A stretch of 62,701 nt of DNA from an uncultured Opitutaceae bacterium (GCA_937889545.1 CALAOT010000116.1:2501-65201), one strand, 5' to 3'; shown: positions 26,957-36,471, counted from the first letter of the stretch. A program made the numbers and translations. The notes: generated by a model from the letters alone, not told the origin.

Positions 26957-27616
26957 GTGAAGGTCACCTATTACCTCGAGGTCCTTTCGTCCTGGTGCCA
27001 TTGGGTCGAGCCCGTCTGGGCCGACCTGAAGGCCCGGTACGCGGGCCGCGCCGAGTTTGAATGGCGGATCGCGCTCATGCGCAGGGAGGATTTCCCGGCG
27101 TCCCGCAGCCAGTGCGACTGGTTCTACCGCCGGAGCGGCGGGACGGTCATGCACTCGCATGTCATGCTCAACTCCGGCTGGTTCGAGGCGGCGCGCAAGG
27201 GCTCGTACGACGCCCCGAACCTGGTGGCGGAGGCGGCCCGGGACTTCGGCTTCTCGGACGACAGGATCCGGCTTGCCCTGGCGGACGCCGCGGTGATCGG
27301 CGGCAGGAAGGTGGGCGGCTTGGGCGAGGCCGTCGCGGTGGCGGCAAAGGCCTCGGGGATCCCCGCCAGGAAGCTTCGGGCGCACGCTGAATCCGCCGCG
27401 GTGAGGGCCCGCGTCGACGCCAGCACGGCGGAGTTCCACTCCCACCGGATCGGGCAGCGCCCGGCCTTCATCCTCGAGGACGCGATCGGCGACAAGGCCG
27501 TGTTCTCGGGCATCGTGCGGATCGAGCCCCTTGCGGCCACGATCGACTCCATGCTTTCCGACACGGCCGCCTACGCCGCGCACGCGGCCCACCACGGCCC
27601 CCCGCCCGGGAAATAG
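26957..27616 (+). CDS. DsbA-family thioredoxin-fold protein lacking CxxC
   Basis: A 219-residue protein starting VKVTYYLEVLSSWCHWVEP, the pattern of the DsbA/FrnE/HCCA-isomerase group. The usual CxxC is reduced to one Cys (WCHWV), so a simple disulfide oxidase role is unlikely; a glutathione-dependent or isomerase role is possible. There is no signal peptide, so it is cytoplasmic. The end has several histidines (AAHAAHH). The GTG at 26957 gives the common family start; another GTG at 26933 adds eight residues. It lies 14 bases before an aldo/keto reductase and may be in its operon. Confidence 0.7.
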   Translation: MKVTYYLEVLSSWCHWVEPVWADLKARYAGRAEFEWRIALMRREDFPASRSQCDWFYRRSGGTVMHSHVMLNSGWFEAARKGSYDAPNLVAEAARDFGFSDDRIRLALADAAVIGGRKVGGLGEAVAVAAKASGIPARKLRAHAESAAVRARVDASTAEFHSHRIGQRPAFILEDAIGDKAVFSGIVRIEPLAATIDSMLSDTAAYAAHAAHHGPPPGK

Positions 27617-27630
27617 CCCGCCCCGCACCG

Positions 27631-28608
27631 ATGGACTACGTCAATCTCGGACCCACCGGACTCAAGGTATCCCGGATCTGCCTCGGGACCATGACATACG
27701 GCTCGAGGAAATGGAGGGAGTGGGTGCTCGAGGAGGAGGAAAGCCGTCCCTTCATACGCCGGGCGCTCGAGCTCGGGATCAACTTCTTCGACACGGCGGA
27801 CGTGTACTCGCTGGGAGCAAGCGAGGAGGTGCTTGGCAGGGCCCTGAAGGACTTTGGGCCGGGCCGGGACCGCGTCGTCATCGCCACCAAGGTCTGCGGC
27901 GCAATGGGCGACGACCCGAACCAGCGCGGGCTTTCGCGAAAGCACATCCACCACGCCATCGAGGACAGCCTCAGGCGCCTGGGGACCGACTACGTCGACC
28001 TGTACCAGATCCACCGGTTCGACCCCGCGACGCCGGTCGGGGAGACGATGGAGGCGCTCCACGACCTCGTGCGCGCGGGAAAGGCGCTCCACATCGGGGC
28101 ATCGTCGATGTGGGCCTGGCAGTTTGCCAAGATGCTCCACGCCGCCGACTCGCGCGGGTGGACGCCGTTCGCCACGATGCAGAACCACTACAACCTGATC
28201 TACCGCGAGGAGGAGCGGGAGATGCTTCCGCTCTGCGCCGACAGGTCGATCGGCCTCCTGCCCTGGAGCCCCCTGGCGCGCGGGGTCCTGGCGCGCGGGC
28301 CCAAAGCCGCCACGGTCCGCGCGGGGACCGACGACTACGCGCACAGGATGTACGGCGCCGAGCTGTCCGGATCGGACAGGGCCGTCCACGCAGCCGTTGA
28401 GAAGATCGCGTCGGCCAGGGGCGTCCCCCTGGCGCAGGTCGCGCTCGCCTGGGTCTGCCAGAGGCCCGGGGTCGTCGCCCCGATAGTCGGCGCCTCCAAG
28501 CCGGGCCACCTCGAGGACGCCGTCGCCGCGCTTTCGCTGAAGCTCGGCGCCGAGGAGATCGCGGCCCTCGAGGCGCCCTACGTCCCGCATGCCGTCGCCG
28601 GCCACTGA
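27631..28608 (+). CDS. Aldo/keto reductase
   Basis: A 325-residue NADPH-dependent TIM-barrel oxidoreductase. The catalytic tetrad is complete: Asp and Tyr in FFDTADVYSLG, Lys in VIATKVCG and His in YQIHRFD. The cofactor-binding end reads VAPIVGASKPGHLEDAVAA. It resembles the Tas/YghZ-like or sugar-aldehyde branch; the substrate is not known. It overlaps the next gene at TGATG, so the phosphoesterase is translationally coupled to it. Confidence 0.92.
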   Translation: MDYVNLGPTGLKVSRICLGTMTYGSRKWREWVLEEEESRPFIRRALELGINFFDTADVYSLGASEEVLGRALKDFGPGRDRVVIATKVCGAMGDDPNQRGLSRKHIHHAIEDSLRRLGTDYVDLYQIHRFDPATPVGETMEALHDLVRAGKALHIGASSMWAWQFAKMLHAADSRGWTPFATMQNHYNLIYREEEREMLPLCADRSIGLLPWSPLARGVLARGPKAATVRAGTDDYAHRMYGAELSGSDRAVHAAVEKIASARGVPLAQVALAWVCQRPGVVAPIVGASKPGHLEDAVAALSLKLGAEEIAALEAPYVPHAVAGH

Positions 28609-30131
28609 TGAACCCGCGCGCCGCCGCTGCAAGGGCAGGGCTCCTGGCTGCGATGGCTCTCGCGGCCGCCCGCCTGTGCGCGGCGGGCGGGTTCGTCTTT
28701 GACGATCGCAACGGCGACGGCCTGCGCGAGGCCGGCGAGCCTGGCCTGGCATCCGTCGCCGTGTCCAACGGCATCGAAGTGGCGCTGACCGACGGGACCG
28801 GGGCCTACCATCTCCCGGACCGGGCCGGGGCGCGGGTATTCGTCATCAAGCCCAGGGGCTGGCGCCCGCCGGCCGACGGCGAGAACCTGCCCCGCTTCCA
28901 CGCGAAACCCGGGGCCGGCGGCGCGGCCGACTTCCCGCTGGTTCGCTCGGACGAGCCGGACGACCTGCGCGCGCTGGTGGTCACGGACCCGCAGCCCGCC
29001 TCCCCCGCCGAGGTGGACTATCTCTCCCGGGGCCTTGTCGGGCGCATCGGCCGAGGGGCCGGCTTCGCGTTCGGCGTCACGCTGGGGGACATCGTGTACG
29101 ACCGGCCGGACCTCTTCGGCTCCGTGAACCGGGTGCTGGCGCGGATCGGAATCCCCTGGTACAGCGTGCCGGGGAACCACGACCTCGCCCTCGGCAACCC
29201 AGATGAAGGCGCCGCCGTGGCGCCGTTCGAGTCGGTCTATGGTCCGTCGACCTACGCGTTCCACGCGGGCCCGGCGCTTTTTGTGGCCCTGGACGACGTC
29301 CGGCCGCTCGGCGGCCCCCGCTACATAGGGGGCCTTCGCAGGGACCAGTTTGCGTTCCTCGAGAACCTGCTGCGCGTGACGGCGCCTGACGAATGGGTGG
29401 TCCTGATGATGCACATCCCGCTGTTCCCGCCGGACCCGTCGGGCACGGAGGGGTTTCGCGGGGCGGACCGCCTGCGGCTCTTCGGGATCCTGAGGGACCG
29501 CCCCCGCGTCCTCATCCTGTCGGGCCACACCCATTACCAGCGCCACGTGATGCACGGGCCCGAGGACGGCTGGGCGGGAAAGGAACCCATCCACGAGTAC
29601 AACGTCGCGGCCGCCTGCGGCGGATTCTGGGGGGGGCCGCGCGATGCCGACGGGATACCGGTCGCCACGATGTGGGACGGCACGCCGCCCGGATACGCGG
29701 TCCTCGGTTTCAAGGGCGGCGCCGTCTCGCTCGACTACGTCCCCGCCCGCATGCCGGCCGACCATCAGATGGAGTTGCACGCACCGCGGGCCGTCGCCCC
29801 GAGGCAGGGCTTTGTCTCATTCTACGAGAACGTGTTCAACGGTCACGATGGGTGGACGGTCGAGGCGCGCGTGGATGATCGCGCGTGGAATCCGATGCGC
29901 CGGATCCTGGGCTGGGACCCCTCCTACGCCGCCGATTTCCTTGCGCAGGATTCGGCCGACCGCCCCCCGGCCGGCCCGAGGCTGCCCGACCCGGTCGTCT
30001 GCTACCACCTGTGGCGCGGCCTGCTGCCCGCCGACCTTTCCCCTGGCCAGCACGTCCTGCGCGTGCGCGCGACCGACCCGGACGGCCGGATCTATTCGTC
30101 GCAGCGCCCGTTGAGCATCGTCCAGCCTTAG
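28608..30131 (+). CDS. Secreted calcineurin-like phosphoesterase with N- and C-terminal accessory domains
   Basis: A 507-residue protein. A signal peptide (about 1-25) is followed by a Cna-B-like N-terminal domain (FDDRNGDGLREAGEPGL, to about 105), the metallophosphatase core and a C-terminal beta domain (from about 385). Metal motifs are VVTDPQ, GDIVYD, PGNHDLA and SGHTHYQRH, all intact. This domain order matches bacterial MetallophosN/MetallophosC proteins, thought to cleave phosphodiesters or phosphomonoesters outside the cytoplasm. It is coupled to the aldo/keto reductase and convergent with the GH16-like gene. Confidence 0.88.
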   Translation: MNPRAAAARAGLLAAMALAAARLCAAGGFVFDDRNGDGLREAGEPGLASVAVSNGIEVALTDGTGAYHLPDRAGARVFVIKPRGWRPPADGENLPRFHAKPGAGGAADFPLVRSDEPDDLRALVVTDPQPASPAEVDYLSRGLVGRIGRGAGFAFGVTLGDIVYDRPDLFGSVNRVLARIGIPWYSVPGNHDLALGNPDEGAAVAPFESVYGPSTYAFHAGPALFVALDDVRPLGGPRYIGGLRRDQFAFLENLLRVTAPDEWVVLMMHIPLFPPDPSGTEGFRGADRLRLFGILRDRPRVLILSGHTHYQRHVMHGPEDGWAGKEPIHEYNVAAACGGFWGGPRDADGIPVATMWDGTPPGYAVLGFKGGAVSLDYVPARMPADHQMELHAPRAVAPRQGFVSFYENVFNGHDGWTVEARVDDRAWNPMRRILGWDPSYAADFLAQDSADRPPAGPRLPDPVVCYHLWRGLLPADLSPGQHVLRVRATDPDGRIYSSQRPLSIVQP

Positions 30132-30159
30132 TCCCAGGGGTCCGGGGCCATCAGGGGCC

Positions 30160-31158
30160 TCAGTTGTTGCATGGGCAGGGAAGCCCCATCGTCTCCACCG
30201 TGTCCTGCCTGGGAATCCCGGCCTTGCGGAGCGCCTGCACCTTCCGCTCGACCTGCCCGGGGCTCAGCACCGCGTCCTTCTCGAAATAGACCCAGTCGAT
30301 GTCCTCCTCATAGGCGCGGAGCTGCCTCGGGGGCGCCACCCCCTCCCGCGTGAACCAGAGGTTGAAGTTAAAGGACATGATCTCACGGGGATAATACCCT
30401 TCGCCGTGGTCGGCGATCTGCTTTCCATCGAGGAAATACCGCACATGGCCGCCGGCGACCTGGAGCACAAGGACGTGCCAGCCGCCCTCCTGGCCGGGAA
30501 CGACATTGTGGGAGTTGTCCTGCGAGCCGTCCGGCAAAGGGTCGGCGGTTCTCCAGGTCGTGACAAAGAGCGCAGGCCCCTTCTGTCCCCAGCCTCCCCC
30601 GGGCAAGTACTCAAAGTCGCATTCGCTGTAATTGGGGTCCTTGGGAATATCCACGGTCGAGTAGGTGTAAAAACTCTCGACGACGACGTCGCCGGCCGGC
30701 CCCGAGGCCGGGCCGAATGCGAAATGCACGCGAGCCGCGTAGGTTCCCTCCTTGAACTTGCGCTGCTGGCAGATCTGCGTCTGGACCGTGTGGGCCGCCG
30801 TCCCGTCGGTGGACGAGGTCATCCGGAGAATCCTCTTTCCCGGCATGGCGGGATCGGCCGGGAAAGAAACGTCTTCCTTTCTCCAGGCGGCGTTTCCGAT
30901 TCCCGGCCAGCCGGCCCTTGTCCGGACGATCCAGCCGTGGGCTTCCAGCTCGTCCGGGTTCGCGTAGGAGAAATCGTCGAAGAACACCTGGGAGGCGGAA
31001 CCCGGCGGGCCCGCTTGCAACGCGAGGAAGGAGGCTAGGCAGGCCGCGCCGATGGCCGCATTGCGAAGGCGGGAAAGGACCGAGGGCTTTGCCGCGGGAG
31101 CGTTCGCAGGAATGCCTGGGGCCGGTTGTGGGTCCACCTTGAATCTTACGATGGGCAC
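30160..31158 (-). CDS. Secreted GH16-like glycoside hydrolase
   Basis: A 332-residue protein: a 26-residue N-terminal stretch, a hydrophobic segment (about 33-50, NAAIGAACLASFLAL) and a jelly-roll domain. NYSECDFEYLPGG contains the GH16 catalytic pattern E-x-D-x-E. FNFNLWFTREG and the late DIDWVYFEKD are also typical of that clan. GH16 enzymes cut beta-glucans, agars, carrageenans and similar polymers; no specificity is evident. The start is a GTG at 31158 with AAGGTG just upstream. The last 40 residues are a helical tail. No other polysaccharide-degradation genes are adjacent. Confidence 0.75.
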   Translation of the reverse strand: MPIVRFKVDPQPAPGIPANAPAAKPSVLSRLRNAAIGAACLASFLALQAGPPGSASQVFFDDFSYANPDELEAHGWIVRTRAGWPGIGNAAWRKEDVSFPADPAMPGKRILRMTSSTDGTAAHTVQTQICQQRKFKEGTYAARVHFAFGPASGPAGDVVVESFYTYSTVDIPKDPNYSECDFEYLPGGGWGQKGPALFVTTWRTADPLPDGSQDNSHNVVPGQEGGWHVLVLQVAGGHVRYFLDGKQIADHGEGYYPREIMSFNFNLWFTREGVAPPRQLRAYEEDIDWVYFEKDAVLSPGQVERKVQALRKAGIPRQDTVETMGLPCPCNN

Positions 31159-31375
31159 GGGATCACCTTACTACGCTATCGTCCCGCCGCCTCAAGCCGC
31201 GCCTCGAGGATTTGTTCAGCCATGGCGGGAATTCACGGGGGGAACGACGGCGGACGGGGACGTCCCATTTCCGGGACGCCGGTGTTTCGCTTCCGAATCG
31301 CCCCGGGATTTCCATACCCCATCACAAATGTCTTTAAATAATGTCAATCAATAGCATGCGAAAATCCATGAGGTC

Positions 31376-31391
31376 TGGCACGGCCCCTGCG
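31376..31391 (+). promoter_or_regulatory. Sigma-54-type -24/-12 promoter before the exporter operon
   Basis: TGGCAC at 31376-31381, five bases, then CTGC at 31387-31390 gives the invariant GG-N10-GC spacing of sigma-54 promoters. The bases upstream (31330-31370) are AT-rich, with an IHF-like ATCAA at 31347-31351. The predicted start (about 31402) is only 3 bases before the ATG at 31405, which would make the message nearly leaderless. A twin element precedes the next operon at 36456. Confidence 0.6.
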
Positions 31392-31404
31392 ATGGAGACG
31401 GCGC

Positions 31405-32070
31405 ATGATTCAGCTGAAAAGCGTAGATCGGGTGTATCCGCTCAAGGGCGGGCCATTCTATGCCCTCCGGGGCATCACGTTGGAGATCGCCGAGGGCGAC
31501 TTTGTCTCGGTCATGGGACCGTCCGGATCGGGCAAGACGACGCTTCTGAACATACTCGGGATGCACGATTCCGGGTGGTCAGGAGAGTTCCGATTCGGAG
31601 CCGAAGAGGTCCACAAGCTCCCAAGAAAACGGAGGCTCGAGCTGCAGAAGAGGAACATCGGGTTCGTCTTCCAGAGCTACCATTTGCTCGATGACCTGAC
31701 CGTCTATGAGAATCTCGAGATCCCCCTCACCTACCGCGACGTACCGAGGCCGGAGCGGCAGACCATCGTCTGCGACACTCTCGACCGATTCCACATCGTG
31801 GGGAAAAAGGACCTCTACCCCTCGCAGCTTTCCGGGGGCCAGCAGCAGCTCGTGGGGGTCGCGCGGGCGCTGGTCGCCCGCCCGCGGCTTATCCTCGCGG
31901 ATGAGCCGACCGGCAACCTCCACTCAGACCAAGGCCGTGAAATCATGGAGCTCTTCAAGCAGCTGAACCAAAAGGACGGCATCACGATCGTGCAGGTCAC
32001 GCATTCCGACACAAATGCCTCCTATGGGCGGCGGATCCTGCGGCTCTCCGACGGCCTTCTGGCCAAATAG
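31405..32070 (+). CDS. ABC transporter ATP-binding protein, MacB/LolD family, altered D-loop
   Basis: A 221-residue ATPase with Walker [10 protein letters not shown] (about 37-45), signature [15 protein letters not shown] and Walker B LILADEP. The D-loop, NLDS in its relatives, here reads GNLHSDQG: the Asp is a His, which may weaken coupling between the two sites. No permease gene is adjacent; the only one in the locus, at 38601, has its own ATPase gene directly upstream. It starts the operon ATPase-TolC-regulator-kinase. GGAG eight bases before the ATG is a plausible ribosome site, though it conflicts with the sigma-54 start point. Confidence 0.9.
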   Translation: MIQLKSVDRVYPLKGGPFYALRGITLEIAEGDFVSVMGPSGSGKTTLLNILGMHDSGWSGEFRFGAEEVHKLPRKRRLELQKRNIGFVFQSYHLLDDLTVYENLEIPLTYRDVPRPERQTIVCDTLDRFHIVGKKDLYPSQLSGGQQQLVGVARALVARPRLILADEPTGNLHSDQGREIMELFKQLNQKDGITIVQVTHSDTNASYGRRILRLSDGLLAK

Positions 32071-32073
32071 CAC

Positions 32074-33543
32074 ATGCGCCGTGTCCCATTCATCGCGGCG
32101 TTCGCAGTGTCGGCGGCCTTGGCGGTGCCGTCCCCCGCACAGGACGCTGCGTCCACGCTGATCCTCGATGACGCCATCCGCCTCGCTCTCGGGCACAACC
32201 GCAGCCTGAAGGTCGTCTCCTACGGGCGCGGAATCTCGCGCGCGAACCTCCTGGTCGCGCAGGGGCAGTTCGATCCCTCGCTTGCGTTCAACCGCAGTTC
32301 CTCGGGAACGCGGTCCGCGGCGTCGCTTGGCCAGGTGCAGCTGGATGATATCCGAGCCGATTACTACAGCGCCGCGCTGCAGGGGCAGCTGCCGGTCGGC
32401 ACCCTCTACAGCGTCACCGCCAGCACGCAGGATGTCCGCGACATGTATAGCGGCTTCGCAAGAAACTACCAGACGTTCGGCGGGTTCACCGTCACGCAGC
32501 CCCTCCTCAAGGGATTCGGATTCGACGCCAACCTCGAGGCCGTCCGGGTTGCAAAGGCAGACCGCTCCATTTCCGACCTTGCCTACCGCCAGTCGGCCAT
32601 CGACACGGTCACGAATGTGTTCATCGCCTACAGCAACCTCCAGCTCGCGCACGACCAGCTCGACGCGGCCGAAAGGGCAAGGTCTCTCGCCGCATCGCTT
32701 CTCGCCGACAACGAGAAGAGCTTCAAGATCGGGAGCATCTCGCAGAGCGACGTGATCACGGCGCGCTTCTACGTCGCCGCCCAGGAGGAAGCCATCCTGA
32801 TAGCCGAGAGGGCCGTCCGCGACGGCCAGAACCAGCTCCGAAACCTGATCGGGGAGGACACGTTCTTCGAGGATGAGCCGCTATTCACGCTGGCCCCGGT
32901 GTCGGTTCCGGACGTGACCGTCCAGCCCAAGGCCGACCTCGAGCGCGCGCTCAATATGCGGCCCGACTACCAGCAGGCGCGGCTCGGCATCGCCAAGAAC
33001 CGCGCCGTCGAGGCGGCCGCGGTGAACGGCCTCCTTCCCGAGGTCGATTTTGTCGGAGGCTACGGCTACAACGGGCTGGCCTACACGTTTCCGGCCAGCC
33101 GGCAGATGGTTGAGGACCACCAGAACCCCTCGTATTCGGCGGGGCTGGCCGTGACGGTCCCCCTGACATTCGCGACGTCCCGCGGCAGGCTGCGGTCCGC
33201 GAGGCTCCAGCGAATCCAGGCCGAGCAGGACCTGAGGCGCCTTGAGGCCGACATCGCGGTCAGCGTCGCCGCCGCCGCCGGGCAGATTGAAACAACAAGG
33301 AGACGGGTGGTCGCCGACCAGGTCGCGTACGCCCTGGCGAAGCAGGCCCTTGAAGCCGAGGAGAAGAAGAAGAAGGCCGGAACAAGCACCACGCTCTCGG
33401 TAGTCCAGCAGCAGCAGTTCGTGGCGTCCGTCGAGAACAGCGTCTCGTTTGCGCTAGCCGCGGAGCGCCAGGCCGTGGCCGTCTACGACCACGAGCTCGG
33501 AACGACCCTCGAGCGCCACCATGTCAAGCTCACCGACGACTGA
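32074..33543 (+). CDS. TolC-family outer membrane efflux protein
   Basis: A 489-residue outer-membrane channel protein: signal peptide at about 1-23 (cleaved after SPA), then two OEP repeats of long helices and beta-strand segments (for example ANLLVAQGQFDPSLAFNRSS and LEQDLRRLEADIAVS). Length fits TolC relatives. It should trimerise and join the adaptor at 36488. It starts 3 bases after the ATPase stop. Its presence between an ATPase and a two-component system marks the locus as a complete tripartite exporter. Confidence 0.92.
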   Translation: MRRVPFIAAFAVSAALAVPSPAQDAASTLILDDAIRLALGHNRSLKVVSYGRGISRANLLVAQGQFDPSLAFNRSSSGTRSAASLGQVQLDDIRADYYSAALQGQLPVGTLYSVTASTQDVRDMYSGFARNYQTFGGFTVTQPLLKGFGFDANLEAVRVAKADRSISDLAYRQSAIDTVTNVFIAYSNLQLAHDQLDAAERARSLAASLLADNEKSFKIGSISQSDVITARFYVAAQEEAILIAERAVRDGQNQLRNLIGEDTFFEDEPLFTLAPVSVPDVTVQPKADLERALNMRPDYQQARLGIAKNRAVEAAAVNGLLPEVDFVGGYGYNGLAYTFPASRQMVEDHQNPSYSAGLAVTVPLTFATSRGRLRSARLQRIQAEQDLRRLEADIAVSVAAAAGQIETTRRRVVADQVAYALAKQALEAEEKKKKAGTSTTLSVVQQQQFVASVENSVSFALAAERQAVAVYDHELGTTLERHHVKLTDD

Positions 33544-33589
33544 CTTTTTGGCGCTCGTCACCCTCCCCACCCTGCTCTTGGATTAAGGC

Positions 33590-34951
33590 ATGTCCGGCGC
33601 GCCGTCACACCGCATCCTGATTGCCGACGACCATGCCGACATAATCGAGGCTCTCCGCCTCCTGCTGAAGAACGAGGGCTACCAGATCGAGGCCGTGAAG
33701 TCCCCGGCGGCGGCCGTCAAGGCGGTCGAGGCGCACGACTATTCCCTGGCGCTGATTGACCTGAACTACGCGCGGGATACCACGAGCGGCAAGGAGGGCC
33801 TCGATCTTCTCAGCCGGCTGCAGTCGGTCGATCCCACTCTGCCGGTCGTGATCATGACAGCGTGGGCCAACGTCGAGCTCGCGGTGGAGGCCATGCGCCG
33901 GGGGGCGCGCGACTTCATATCGAAGCCGTGGGAGAACCTCCGCCTCCTCGCCATCGTGCGCAACCAGATCGAGCTGGGCGGGGCGGTCCGCGGGTACCGG
34001 AGGCTTGAGCAGGAGAACCAGCTGCTCCGCGGAAAGCAGGGACCCGCGTTAATCGCGCAGTCCGCCGCGATGAGGCCGATCCTTGAGCTGGTCGCACGCG
34101 TGGGGCCATCGGATGCGAACATCCTCATCACTGGCGAAAACGGGACGGGCAAGGGCCTTGTCGCGCAGGCCATCCATGCGGTCTCCCCGCGCAGCAGCCA
34201 CCCCTTTATTTCCGTGAACATGGGCGGCCTTCCCGAGGGCATCTTCGAAAGCGAGCTCTTCGGCCACGTGCGGGGCGCGTTCACGGACGCAAAGGTCGAC
34301 CGAGCCGGCCGCTTTGAGCTCGCCGAGGGGGGCACCCTGTTCATGGACGAGATCGGGAGCGTTCCCGCCGCGCAGCAGGCGAAGATTCTCAGGTCGCTCG
34401 AGCGCGGCGAGTTTGAGCGGGTCGGCTCGTCGCGGACGATCCGCGCCGACGTGCGGCTGATCTCCGCCACGAACGCCGACCTGTCCGCGGAGGTAGCCGC
34501 GGGACGGTTCCGGCAGGACCTCCTGTTCCGGCTGAACACGATCCAGATACACTTGCCGGCCCTGCGCGAGCGCCGGGAGGACATTGACCTCCTGGCCCAG
34601 CACTTCCTCAAGCAGCATGTGCAGCGCTACAAGAAGGCGATTACCGGCTTCGATGAGGCCGCCGGGGAGGCGATGCGCGGCTACGCGTGGCCCGGAAACG
34701 TGCGGGAGCTCAACCACGCGGTCGAGCGCGCCGTCCTGATGGCGCCCGGCAAGGTTGTCCGCGCGGTGGATCTCGGGCTGGACTCCGCCTCCGCCGCGCC
34801 GCGCCTGGACGACATGAGCCTCGAGGATGTCGAGGCGTTCCTGATCAAGAAGACGCTCGCCCGTTGCGAGGGCAACGCGCGCAGGGCGGCCGAGCTGCTG
34901 GGCCTGAGCCGCAGCGCATTCTACCGCCGCCTCGAGAAGTACGGACTGTAG
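33590..34951 (+). CDS. Sigma-54-dependent response regulator (NtrC family)
   Basis: A 453-residue regulator: receiver (RILIADDHADIIEALR; phospho-Asp in LALIDLNYARD), AAA+ domain with Walker A GENGTGKG (about 181-188) and Walker B GGTLFMDEIGS, and a Fis-type HTH at the end (ARRAAELLGLSRSAFYRRL). The sigma-54 contact loop is GAFTDA, as in AtoC-type proteins. It lies inside the exporter operon, upstream of its kinase, and two sigma-54-type promoters flank the operon, so it is the likely activator of the whole locus. Confidence 0.93.
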   Translation: MSGAPSHRILIADDHADIIEALRLLLKNEGYQIEAVKSPAAAVKAVEAHDYSLALIDLNYARDTTSGKEGLDLLSRLQSVDPTLPVVIMTAWANVELAVEAMRRGARDFISKPWENLRLLAIVRNQIELGGAVRGYRRLEQENQLLRGKQGPALIAQSAAMRPILELVARVGPSDANILITGENGTGKGLVAQAIHAVSPRSSHPFISVNMGGLPEGIFESELFGHVRGAFTDAKVDRAGRFELAEGGTLFMDEIGSVPAAQQAKILRSLERGEFERVGSSRTIRADVRLISATNADLSAEVAAGRFRQDLLFRLNTIQIHLPALRERREDIDLLAQHFLKQHVQRYKKAITGFDEAAGEAMRGYAWPGNVRELNHAVERAVLMAPGKVVRAVDLGLDSASAAPRLDDMSLEDVEAFLIKKTLARCEGNARRAAELLGLSRSAFYRRLEKYGL

Positions 34952-34980
34952 CTTTCCGCCGGCGTCGCCAAGGTCCTCTC

Positions 34981-36321
34981 ATGGCCAAAAGGTCGAGGAA
35001 GCTCACCCATGACCAGGCGATATTCGTCTGGTGCCTTCTGGGCGGACTGCCTGCCGTCGCGATCTCGGTCGCGTGGCTGTGGGGCGAGGGCCGCACGCCC
35101 GAGGTTCGCTCGGCGGTCGGCCTGGTTGTCCTCGCCTGCTGGCTCGGCTTCGCGGCCGCGGTCCGGCTGCGCGTCGTGCGGCCCCTGCAGACGATGTCCA
35201 ACCTGCTGCTGGCGCTGCGCGAGGGGGATTTCTCGTTCCGCGCCCGGGGAGCCAGGCGGCGCGACCCCCTGGGCGACGTCCTTGCCGAGATCAACGGCCT
35301 GGGAGACACCCTCCAGGCCCAAAGGCGGGGCTCGCTTGAGGCCACCGCACTCCTCACGGCTGTCATAAAGGAGATCGATGTGGCGATATTCGCGTTCGAC
35401 GCGAAGGGCGTCCTGCGGCTCGTCAATCCAGCCGGCCAGATCCTCCTCGGCATGCCCGCCGACCGCCTTCTCGGGCGGGATGCGACGGCGATCGGCCTCG
35501 CCGAATGCCTGGAGGGCGAGCCGAACAGGATCCTGAACCCGGCCGCGCTGCCCCGCCTCCAAGGGCGCTGGAGCATGCGCCGAACGACGTTTCGCGAGGA
35601 CGGAAGGCCGCACCAGCTCGTCGTGTTCGGCGACCTGAGCCGGCCCCTCCGGGAGGAGCAGCTCAGGGCGTGGCAGCGGCTCGTGCGCGTCCTTGGCCAC
35701 GAGCTCAACAACTCCCTTGCCCCGATAAAGTCGATCGCGGCCACGCTCGGAGCCGCGATGGAGCGGGTGCCCCGGCAGCAGGACTGGGAAAAGGACATGC
35801 AGTCGGGTCTCGGCGTCATCGCGGCAAGGGCCGAGAGCCTGGAGCGGTTTCTCCAGGGCTACTCCCAGCTCGCCCGGCTGCCGCCCCCGCAGGCAGCGCC
35901 CTGCGACCTGCCCGCCCTCCTGCGGCGCGCCTCGGCGCTCGAGCGCCGGCTCGGCGTGGAGCTTCAGCCCGGCCCCCCGGTTGGGCTGGTGGCCGATGCG
36001 GCCCAGATCGAGCATGCGGTCATCAACCTTGTGAAGAACGCCGTGGAGGCTTCTCTGGACCAGAGGAATCCGAAGGTTCGCGTCTCGTGGCGGCTGGGCT
36101 CGGGCGTCGTCGAAATCTGCATCGAGGACAACGGGGCGGGCGTTGAGGAGACGGCGAACCTGTTCGTGCCGTTTTACACGACAAAGCCCGACGGCTCCGG
36201 CATCGGCCTGGTGCTCTGCCAGCATATCGCCGAGAACCACGGCGGCTCGCTCGCGCTATACAACCGCGACGACCGGACGGGATGCATCGCCATCATGCGC
36301 CTTCCCCTTCCCAAGCCGTAA
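34981..36321 (+). CDS. Membrane histidine kinase, NtrY-like
   Basis: A 446-residue kinase. Two transmembrane helices (about 11-31 and 38-58) are separated by a very short loop, so there is no large periplasmic sensor; a HAMP-like segment, a PAS-like domain (VDVAIFAFDAKGVLRLVNPAG type), HisKA with the phospho-His in RVLGHELNNSLAPI and HATPase (VINLVKNAVEAS, GSGIGLVLCQHI) follow. The input is thus likely within the membrane or cytoplasm. The open frame runs back to 34687 inside the regulator gene; ATG 34981 is preferred, 29 bases after the regulator stop. Confidence 0.92.
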   Translation: MAKRSRKLTHDQAIFVWCLLGGLPAVAISVAWLWGEGRTPEVRSAVGLVVLACWLGFAAAVRLRVVRPLQTMSNLLLALREGDFSFRARGARRRDPLGDVLAEINGLGDTLQAQRRGSLEATALLTAVIKEIDVAIFAFDAKGVLRLVNPAGQILLGMPADRLLGRDATAIGLAECLEGEPNRILNPAALPRLQGRWSMRRTTFREDGRPHQLVVFGDLSRPLREEQLRAWQRLVRVLGHELNNSLAPIKSIAATLGAAMERVPRQQDWEKDMQSGLGVIAARAESLERFLQGYSQLARLPPPQAAPCDLPALLRRASALERRLGVELQPGPPVGLVADAAQIEHAVINLVKNAVEASLDQRNPKVRVSWRLGSGVVEICIEDNGAGVEETANLFVPFYTTKPDGSGIGLVLCQHIAENHGGSLALYNRDDRTGCIAIMRLPLPKP

Positions 36322-36455
36322 CACAGGGGGACCGGAATGGGTTTCCCGCTTTTGGGACGATCCTTTCCCGCAACCGGATTAGTTCGAGGTGTTTTGGGGG
36401 CTCAATGGATTTGTTATACGTTATTATTAAGCATATTACATAATTGCTAGATGGC

Positions 36456-36471
36456 TGGCACACCACCTGCA
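36456..36471 (+). promoter_or_regulatory. Sigma-54-type -24/-12 promoter before the adaptor operon
   Basis: TGGCAC at 36456-36461 and CTGCA at 36467-36471 give GG-N10-GC, the same TGGCAC-N5-CTGC pattern as at 31376. A strikingly AT-rich run (about 36405-36450) lies upstream, suitable for activator or bending-protein binding. The predicted start near 36482 leaves only about 6 bases before the ATG at 36488, while a possible ribosome site, AGGAAC at 36475-36480, would lie outside such a transcript. Confidence 0.6.
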
